5,297 nucleotides of DNA, from NCBI GenBank assembly GCA_028868235.1, contig JAGWUW010000204.1, positions 1 to 5,297 on the forward strand, in the 5' to 3' direction. This DNA comes from Betaproteobacteria bacterium (lineage in GTDB: Bacteria; Pseudomonadota; Gammaproteobacteria; Burkholderiales; Rhodocyclaceae). Positions 1 to 5,297 of this stretch are shown in pieces; the stretch's first letter is position 1, and every line of letters starts with the position of its first letter. The notes beneath the pieces are model-generated. The model had not been told where the DNA came from. It saw only the letters and a program-made list of their open reading frames with translations, and did no database searches. The position numbers were made by a program, and so were the translations under genes.

Positions 1-291
1 GCCGATTTTCTGCTCAAGGTGCGCGGCCTGTCGATGATCGACGTCGGTATCTACGACGGCGACCTGCTGGCTGTACATAAAACCAACCAAGCCCGTGACG
101 GGGAGATCGTCGTCGCCCGGATCGATGAGGAAGTAACTGTCAAACGCCTGCAGCGCAAGAGCGGATTTATCGAACTGATCGCCGAAAACCCCGATTTTGA
201 TCCCATCATTGTTCGTCCCGGCGAAGTCGAATTCGCCATCGAGGGCGTTGCCGTCGGCCTGATTCGCGGGGCTGGTTCCAAACTGTCATGA
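1..291 (+). CDS. lexA: LexA repressor, C-terminal protease half (5' end outside window)
   Basis: LexA represses SOS genes and, when bound to RecA filaments, cuts itself and releases them. Reading frame 1 is open from the first base to TGA at 289-291 and gives 96 residues. These match the S24-family C-terminal domain. The catalytic serine lies in a G-L-S-M-I-D motif (Ser codon 31-33) and the catalytic lysine in V-T-V-K-R-L (Lys codon 142-144). The Ser-Lys spacing of 37 residues equals that of E. coli LexA Ser119/Lys156. [10 protein letters not shown] and V-V-A-R-I-D-E-E also match the family. The N-terminal winged helix-turn-helix and the Ala-Gly cleavage site lie before the window, so the start and the operator class cannot be read. 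The gene overlaps imuA by ATGA, which suggests one transcript in which LexA controls the cassette and itself. Whether it is the main LexA or a second copy (lexA2-like) cannot be told here. Confidence 0.96.
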   Translation, partial: ADFLLKVRGLSMIDVGIYDGDLLAVHKTNQARDGEIVVARIDEEVTVKRLQRKSGFIELIAENPDFDPIIVRPGEVEFAIEGVAVGLIRGAGSKLS

Positions 292-1013
292 ACGCCTCGC
301 CGTTGTCGGTCGCCTTGGCGGATGTGCTGGCCAGAGGCGATGTCTGGCGCGGCGACACGCTGGCTTCCCTGCCGGAAGTCGCTATCCCGAGTGGCCATCC
401 CGAACTGGATGCTGAATTGCCCGGTGGCGGCTGGCCACGCGGTGCACTGACCGAGCTTCTCGTCGAGCGGAGTGGCATTGGCGAGATGAATCTGTTACTG
501 CCAGCCTTGGCCAGTCTGTCGAGGGCAGGGGGATGGCTGGCCCTGGTGGCACCGCCATGGATGCCGCATGCTCCGGCTTGGGCGGCTGCCGGCGTGGTTC
601 TCGAGCGGCTGGTCATCGTACGGGCTGGCAAGGATGCAGCCTGGAGTGTCGAACAACTGCTCGCCTGCGGCGGTTTTGCAGGTGTGCTGGCTTGGCTGGG
701 TGAAGGAATCGATGCCAAAGCGTTGCGCCGTTTACAGGTGGCCGCCGAAGGGCATTCGGTGTTTGCCTGCCTGTGGCGCTCGCTGGCTGTGGCCGACGCT
801 CCGTCGCCGGCCCCCTTGCGAGTGGCTTTAGCTGCCGGTAGCGATGCCTTGTGTGTCCGCATTCTGAAACGGCGCGGTAGGCCGGCATCACGGCCGCTTG
901 ATTTGCCGCTTTCTTCATCCATTCCCCGTCCCGCGAGGCATTCCCGTGCTGTGGCTGGCCCTGAACTTTCCCTGGCTGCCGATCGAAGCGTTGCCGCTGC
1001 ACCAGATGCCTAG
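288..1013 (+). CDS. imuA: ImuA, RecA/SulA-like translesion-synthesis accessory protein
   Basis: ImuA is the RecA-fold accessory protein of the ImuA-ImuB-DnaE2 mutagenesis complex; its exact biochemical job is not settled. The protein has 241 residues, a normal length for the family. The start ATG overlaps the lexA stop as ATGA, so translation is probably coupled; no clear Shine-Dalgarno is seen. An N-terminal segment with P-S-G-H-P-E-L-D and P-G-G-G-W-P-R-G (residues 34-52) leads into [15 protein letters not shown] (60-74). That stretch sits where RecA has its Walker A loop but lacks the G-K-[ST] ending. Residues 119-164 carry W-S-V-E-Q-L-L, V-L-A-W-L and L-R-R-L-Q-V-A-A-E, typical of the ImuA/SulA group. 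R-I-L-K-R-R-G-R-P (191-199) precedes an Ala/Ser-rich tail. The last 22 residues are encoded in DNA shared with imuB. A SulA-type division inhibitor is the alternative, but the length and the imuB-dnaE2 neighbours favour ImuA. Confidence 0.9.
   Translation: MNASPLSVALADVLARGDVWRGDTLASLPEVAIPSGHPELDAELPGGGWPRGALTELLVERSGIGEMNLLLPALASLSRAGGWLALVAPPWMPHAPAWAAAGVVLERLVIVRAGKDAAWSVEQLLACGGFAGVLAWLGEGIDAKALRRLQVAAEGHSVFACLWRSLAVADAPSPAPLRVALAAGSDALCVRILKRRGRPASRPLDLPLSSSIPRPARHSRAVAGPELSLAADRSVAAAPDA
935..938 (+). promoter_or_regulatory. ribosome-binding site supporting the GTG start of imuB
   Basis: GAGG lies seven bases before the GTG at 946 and inside the imuA coding region. It is the only purine-rich Shine-Dalgarno-like match close to a plausible imuB start. 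It also puts the start exactly where ImuB proteins normally begin, with a leucine-tryptophan-leucine sequence. It is a short match, so it supports the start without proving it. Confidence 0.5.
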
Positions 1014-2415
1014 TGTGGTTGTCGCGCGGGGACGGGTATTGATTGGCGATGCGGAAGCTATCGCTGCTGGCATTCGCCCCGGCCAGAAGCTGTCGACGGC
1101 GCTCGGTTTGCTCCCCGGCTTGTCCGTTTTCGAGCGCCATGAAGCACGCGAAGGGCTGGCGCTGGAAAATCTGGCATGTTGGGCCGGCCGTTTTACGCCG
1201 ACGGTCAGCCTGGCGCCCCCGAACGAACTCCTGCTTGAAATTGGCGGTTGCCTGCGTCTTTTCGGCGGCATCGAGTCCATCGTCGCTGCCGTGATAGCCG
1301 GTTGTGTCGAACAAGGCTACGCCCCCGGGTGGTCCGTGGCATCGACTCCGCTGGGCGCGCGCTGGCTGGCGCGGAGTGGCGCGGGAGCGATTCTGGGCGA
1401 ATCGACCTGCCTACGGGCAGCGCTCTCCGCTTTGCCCTGCCATATTCCCGGTTGGCCGACGGAAGCCTTGGCGCGACTGGAATCCTTTGGTTTGCACCGA
1501 CTCGGCGATTTGTGGGCCATGCCGGGCGCCGGTTTGCGTCGGCGCATTGGCAACAGGCCGGTGGACGACTTGGCGAGAGCTTGGGGCGATCTGCCCGATC
1601 CGCAGCAGGCCTTCGTTTTTCCGGAGCGCTTTGCCTGCGAACTGGAACTGCCTTCCCGTGTCGAGCATGCCGAAGCACTGCTGTTTTCCGGCCAGCGTTT
1701 GTTCTCCGCACTGGCCGGCTGGCTACATGTGCGGCAATGTTTGGTCAGGCGTTGTACCTTGCGCCTGAAGCACGACGATGGCGAGCCCAGCGAGCTGACC
1801 CTCAATTTTGCTGAACCAACCACCGATGAAGGACGGTTTTTGCGGCTGTTACGTGAGCGTTTCGGTCGTTTGCACTTGGCGTCGCCGGTCGAGGCGATAT
1901 GCTTGCAGGCTGACGAGGTGGTCGATAAACCCGGGGGCAGTGTCCACCTGTTTGATCTGGCCGCAGACGGGGAGGGTACCCTGGCTTGTCTTGAACGCCT
2001 GCGTGCCCGTCTGGGGGCGCGCGCTGTGCTGGCGTTGGCGGCGGTTGCCGACCATCGGCCGGAATGTGCCAGCTATGAACGAGATGCAATTGCCGGGGCT
2101 GACCCTCATCCTCGCCCGGCCATGTCGGCCGGAGTGGTGAGCAGCCAAGGTGAGCAGGGCAGACAGCATCGCCCCCTGTGGCTGTTGCCGACACCACAGG
2201 CATTGGCTGAACGGGACGGCAGCCCGCATTGGCATGGCCCACTTAAGTTGCTGTCGAAGCCTGAACGACTGGAAAGTGGCTGGTGGGACGAAGGCGAGCA
2301 GGGCGCCGCCGGCGATCTCCGACGCGATTATTTCGTGGCACGTAATCCACAAGGTCAGTGGGCCTGGATTTTCCTCAATGCCGAGGGTTGGTTCCTGCAC
2401 GGCCTGTTCGCCTGA
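946..2415 (+). CDS. imuB: ImuB, catalytically inactive Y-family polymerase homologue
   Basis: ImuB is the Y-family (DinB/UmuC-like) adaptor that brings the error-prone polymerase DnaE2 to the beta clamp; it is not thought to polymerise. I chose the GTG at 946 (489 residues) because the protein then begins M-L-W-L-A-L-N-F-P, the usual ImuB N-terminus, and GAGG stands seven bases upstream. A TTG at 898 would add 16 unlike residues. Where active Y-family enzymes have D-x-D, this protein has A5 and N7. The later D-E pair aligns with about N93-E94 in A-P-P-N-E-L-L-L-E-I, followed by L-R-L-F-G-G (103-108). A helix-hairpin-helix-like stretch is near 173-215 and a little-finger-like region near 235-350. 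A variable linker (about 382-407) leads to H-R-P-L-W-L (408-413), the likely clamp-binding motif. The C-terminus has the family signature G-W-W-D, R-R-D-Y-F-V-A and W-F-L-H-G-L-F-A. It overlaps imuA by 68 bases and dnaE2 follows 12 bases later. Confidence 0.93.
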   Translation: MLWLALNFPWLPIEALPLHQMPSVVVARGRVLIGDAEAIAAGIRPGQKLSTALGLLPGLSVFERHEAREGLALENLACWAGRFTPTVSLAPPNELLLEIGGCLRLFGGIESIVAAVIAGCVEQGYAPGWSVASTPLGARWLARSGAGAILGESTCLRAALSALPCHIPGWPTEALARLESFGLHRLGDLWAMPGAGLRRRIGNRPVDDLARAWGDLPDPQQAFVFPERFACELELPSRVEHAEALLFSGQRLFSALAGWLHVRQCLVRRCTLRLKHDDGEPSELTLNFAEPTTDEGRFLRLLRERFGRLHLASPVEAICLQADEVVDKPGGSVHLFDLAADGEGTLACLERLRARLGARAVLALAAVADHRPECASYERDAIAGADPHPRPAMSAGVVSSQGEQGRQHRPLWLLPTPQALAERDGSPHWHGPLKLLSKPERLESGWWDEGEQGAAGDLRRDYFVARNPQGQWAWIFLNAEGWFLHGLFA

Positions 2416-2427
2416 TCCGGTAATGCC

Positions 2428-5297
2428 ATGTCCTTGCCTGCCTACGCCGAATTGCATTGCCTGTCGAATTTCACTTTCCTGCGCGGTGCATCGCACCCGG
2501 ACGAATTGATCGAGCAGGCTGCAGGCTTGGGCTATACCGCCTTAGCATTAACCGACGAATGCTCGTTGGCCGGCGTCGTGCGGGCGCATCAGGCGGCTAA
2601 GGATGCGGGATTGAAGCTGCTGGTTGGTAGCGAGATGAGGACGTGCGATGGCTTGAAGCTAGTTTTCCTGGCCAGGAATCGCGAAGGCTACGGCAATCTG
2701 TCAGCTCTAATCACGCTGGCCAGACGGCGGGCGGATAAGGGGCGTTATACCCTGCAACGCCATGATCTCAAAGCAGTTTCGCCCAATGGGGCTGTGCCGG
2801 GCTGCCTGGTACTCTGGGTCCCGGAGGCAGGAGCATCTGTCGCCGATGGACTATGGCTGGCCGAGCGATTTCCCGGTCGGATCTGGATTGCCGTGGAGCT
2901 GCATGCCGGCCCGGATGATGCGGTGAAACTGACCGACCTGCAAACCTTGGGTGGAGCCTGCGGCCTGCCGTTGGTGGCAGCCGGCGACGTGCATATGCAT
3001 GTCAAAGCTCGGCGGCCGGTGCAGGACGTGCTGACGGCGCTGCGTCTGAAAACGACAGTGTTCGAGGCCGGCTATGCACTGTTTCCCAATGCCGAACGGC
3101 ATCTGCGAACGCGGTTACGCCTGTCACGCCTCTATCCGGCGGAATTGCTCGTTGAAACGGTAAAGATCGCCGCGCAGTGCACTTTTTCATTGGACGAGCT
3201 GCGCTACGAATATCCGGAGGAAATCGTTCCTGCCGGCCATACACCGACTTCCTGGTTGCGCCACGAAACCGAATGCGGCCTGCGGGACCGCTACCCGCAA
3301 GGTGTTCCCGTTGATGTCCGGCAACGGATCGAGCACGAACTGGCGTTGATTGCCGAACTCAAATACGAAGCCTATTTTTTGACAGTGCACGACATCGTCT
3401 GCTACGCGCGCAGCGTCGATATTCTTTGCCAGGGGCGCGGCTCGGCAGCCAATTCGACGGTCTGCTTCGCGCTCGGCATCACCGAGGTCGATCCAGCCCG
3501 GGCGGCTATGCTGTTCGAGCGTTTCATTTCGAAAGAGCGGGGTGAACCGCCCGATATCGATGTCGATTTCGAACATGAGCGACGCCCTCAGGTCATCGCC
3601 TACATTTACAGCAAGTATGGCCGTGAGCGGACGGCATTGGCTGCAGCCTTGATTACCTACCGGACCAAGGGAGCCTTGCGCGACGCCGGCCGAGCGCTCG
3701 GTTTCGATGCGGCGCATATCGATGCACTGACCGCTTCGTTGGCCTGGTGGGACCAGCGTGAACAGCTGCCTGCTCGTTTCGCCGAACAGGGGCTTGATCC
3801 GGATTCGCCGCGTGTCGCGAAATGGTTATGGATTGCCGAGCAGTTGCGCGGCTTTCCGCGCCATCTCACTCAGCACGTCGGTGGTTTCGTCATGTCGCGC
3901 GGCCCTCTGGCCCGACTAGTTCCGGTAGAGAACACGGCCATGCCGGAGCGTACGGTGATTCAGTGGGACAAGGATGATCTCGATGCCGTCGGCCTGATGA
4001 AGGTCGATGTGCTAGCCCTGGGCATGCTGTCGGCTCTGCGGCGCATGCTCGATATGCTGAACCAGAATACTGGCCGGGCATGGCGTTTGCGGGACATACC
4101 ACCCGAGGACCAGGCTACCTACGGGATGCTCAGTCATGCTGACAGCATTGGGGTGTTCCAGGTCGAGTCGCGCGCCCAGATGTCCATGCTGCCCCGCCTC
4201 AGACCGAACTGCTACTACGATCTCGTTGTTGAGGTGGCGCTCGTCCGGCCCGGTCCGATCCAGGGCGACATGGTCCATCCCTATCTGAAGCGGCGGCAGG
4301 GTAGGGAGCCAATTGAGAGGATTTCGGATGCGGTCGATGAGGTGCTTAAACGAACCTATGGCGTGCCCATCTTCCAGGAACAGGTTATGCAACTGGCCAT
4401 CGTCGCGGCTGGGTTTACCCCTGGCGAAGCGGACCAGCTACGCCGGGCCATGGCCGCCTGGCGACGTAAGGGCAACTTGCAACGTTATCAAGAAAAATTG
4501 CGGGCCGGCATGGCTGCCAACCAACTGCCGGCCGAATTCGCCGAGCGCATCATCTTGCAAATACAGGGCTTTGGCGAATATGGCTTTCCCGAGTCGCACG
4601 CTGCCAGTTTTGCCTTGCTCGTCTATGCTTCAGCCTGGCTCAAGCGCCACCATCCGGCCATCTTTCTGTGTGGCCTGCTCAACAGCCAGCCGATGGGCTT
4701 CTATTCGCCGTCCATGCTGATCCAGGATGCCCGGCGCCATGGCGTCACCGTGCTGCCGCCGGATGTGACGGCCAGCGATTGGGACAGCACTCTTGAACAA
4801 GAAGGTGCCGTGCGCCTTGGTCTGCGCGAGATCAAGGGTTTTGCGCAGGTCGCGGCCGATGGCATTGCGGCAGCAAGAGGCCGTCGGCCATTTCGCCATG
4901 TCGAAGATTTGGCTATCCGGGCCGGGCTGCAACGTCGCGATCTAGATCTGTTGGCAGCGGCCGATGCCTTGCGCAGCTTGGCCGGCCATCGTCGGCAAGC
5001 CGCGTGGGCAGCCACGGCGGCAGTGGTGCAGGGCGACCTGTTCGACAGCACCCCCTTGGATGAACCGGGTATCGCCTTGCCGGCCCCGAGTGGTGGCGAA
5101 AATCTCGTTGCCGATTACCGGCATCTCGGCCTGACGTTGCGCCCCCATCCGCTGACCCTGTTGCGCCACCACTTGGCAGAGCGCCGCTTCATTCGCGCCA
5201 CCGAACTAAATCACTCCGGCCACCGGGCATTGGTCCGTGCCGCCGGTATTGTCGTCGGCCGCCAGCGCCCGGGCACGGCGACCGGCATCGTTTTCGT
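2428..5297 (+). CDS. dnaE2: DnaE2 (ImuC), error-prone DNA polymerase III alpha-type subunit (3' end outside window)
   Basis: DnaE2 is a C-family polymerase for damage-induced mutagenesis and acts with ImuA and ImuB. From ATG 2428 the frame is open to the window edge: 956 codons, and the family usually has about 1030-1080. The start M-S-L-P-A-Y-A-E-L-H-C-L-S-N-F fits DnaE2 N-termini; an ATG at 2423 is out of frame. The PHP domain spans about 5-210, with T-D-E at 42-44 and G-D-V-H-M-H at 186-191. The polymerase core has G-R-G-S-A-A-N-S (336-343) and P-D-I-D-V-D-F with D378 and D380 matching E. coli alpha D401/D403. K-V-D-V-L gives D527, matching D555, so all three catalytic aspartates are present. 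Further family blocks are V-R-P-G-P-I-Q-G-D-M, F-Q-E-Q-V-M-Q-L (649-656) and G-F-P-E-S-H-A-A-S-F. A helix-hairpin-helix region runs about 796-866, then Q-G-D-L-F (868-872), a possible clamp motif. The OB domain begins near 925 and is cut. The 12-base gap after imuB has no strong ribosome-binding site, suggesting coupling. Confidence 0.96.
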   Translation, partial: MSLPAYAELHCLSNFTFLRGASHPDELIEQAAGLGYTALALTDECSLAGVVRAHQAAKDAGLKLLVGSEMRTCDGLKLVFLARNREGYGNLSALITLARRRADKGRYTLQRHDLKAVSPNGAVPGCLVLWVPEAGASVADGLWLAERFPGRIWIAVELHAGPDDAVKLTDLQTLGGACGLPLVAAGDVHMHVKARRPVQDVLTALRLKTTVFEAGYALFPNAERHLRTRLRLSRLYPAELLVETVKIAAQCTFSLDELRYEYPEEIVPAGHTPTSWLRHETECGLRDRYPQGVPVDVRQRIEHELALIAELKYEAYFLTVHDIVCYARSVDILCQGRGSAANSTVCFALGITEVDPARAAMLFERFISKERGEPPDIDVDFEHERRPQVIAYIYSKYGRERTALAAALITYRTKGALRDAGRALGFDAAHIDALTASLAWWDQREQLPARFAEQGLDPDSPRVAKWLWIAEQLRGFPRHLTQHVGGFVMSRGPLARLVPVENTAMPERTVIQWDKDDLDAVGLMKVDVLALGMLSALRRMLDMLNQNTGRAWRLRDIPPEDQATYGMLSHADSIGVFQVESRAQMSMLPRLRPNCYYDLVVEVALVRPGPIQGDMVHPYLKRRQGREPIERISDAVDEVLKRTYGVPIFQEQVMQLAIVAAGFTPGEADQLRRAMAAWRRKGNLQRYQEKLRAGMAANQLPAEFAERIILQIQGFGEYGFPESHAASFALLVYASAWLKRHHPAIFLCGLLNSQPMGFYSPSMLIQDARRHGVTVLPPDVTASDWDSTLEQEGAVRLGLREIKGFAQVAADGIAAARGRRPFRHVEDLAIRAGLQRRDLDLLAAADALRSLAGHRRQAAWAATAAVVQGDLFDSTPLDEPGIALPAPSGGENLVADYRHLGLTLRPHPLTLLRHHLAERRFIRATELNHSGHRALVRAAGIVVGRQRPGTATGIVF

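Noticed and set aside
71..86. Possible LexA box inside lexA (CTGT followed by an A/T-rich spacer)
   Set aside because: Only the left half-site matches; the ACAG half is missing, and the bases are explained by the conserved LexA residues L-A-V-H-K-T.
898..945. Upstream TTG start for imuB at 898
   Set aside because: It adds 16 residues not typical of ImuB, uses a rarer start codon and has no matching ribosome-binding site. The GTG at 946 has GAGG at good spacing and gives the family N-terminus.
206..1314. Long open frames on the minus strand (206-922 and 613-1314) and similar ones opposite imuB
   Set aside because: They lie antisense to well-supported genes in GC-rich DNA, where such frames arise by chance. 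Their translations are Arg/Ser/Pro/Ala-rich with no recognisable domain.
2423..2425. ATG five bases before the dnaE2 start
   Set aside because: It is in a different reading frame from the DnaE2 protein and gives no recognisable product.
2416..2427. Promoter or terminator between imuB and dnaE2
   Set aside because: The gap is only 12 bases and holds no hairpin or promoter-like sequence.
5215..5297. dnaE2 as a truncated gene or pseudogene
   Set aside because: The frame is intact with no stop or frameshift; the sequence simply ends within the OB domain at the window edge.

Overview
The window holds four genes packed head to tail on the + strand with almost no non-coding DNA: the 3' half of lexA (1-291), imuA (288-1013), imuB (946-2415) and most of dnaE2 (2428 to the window end). 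This is the known lexA-imuA-imuB-dnaE2 SOS-mutagenesis cassette (ImuABC 'mutasome'; dnaE2 is also called imuC). It does not look like a new system. lexA and dnaE2 are cut by the window edges, and nothing in the sequence suggests that either is broken.

The organism is most likely a proteobacterium with a GC-rich genome. The LexA half is close to the enterobacterial type. The ImuA belongs to the SulA/RecA-like group found beside lexA in beta- and gammaproteobacteria. Gene order and high GC fit a betaproteobacterium, perhaps of the Rhodocyclales, but that last step is an impression from protein style and not a database result.

Layout: lexA ends in an ATGA overlap with imuA. The 3' end of imuA is overprinted by 68 bases of imuB in another frame, if the GTG at 946 with its GAGG ribosome-binding site is the imuB start. 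imuB and dnaE2 are 12 bases apart. No promoter, terminator, RNA gene, repeat, mobile element or CRISPR was found. The cassette's promoter and LexA operator must lie upstream of base 1.

How the genes work together (family knowledge): DNA damage activates RecA filaments, which trigger LexA self-cleavage, and the operon is then expressed. DnaE2 is the error-prone C-family polymerase. ImuB is a Y-family polymerase relative without a working active site that links the complex to the beta clamp. ImuA is a RecA/SulA-like accessory protein. Together they copy past lesions and cause damage-induced mutation. With LexA at the head of the operon, the repressor is made along with the enzymes it controls, giving negative feedback.
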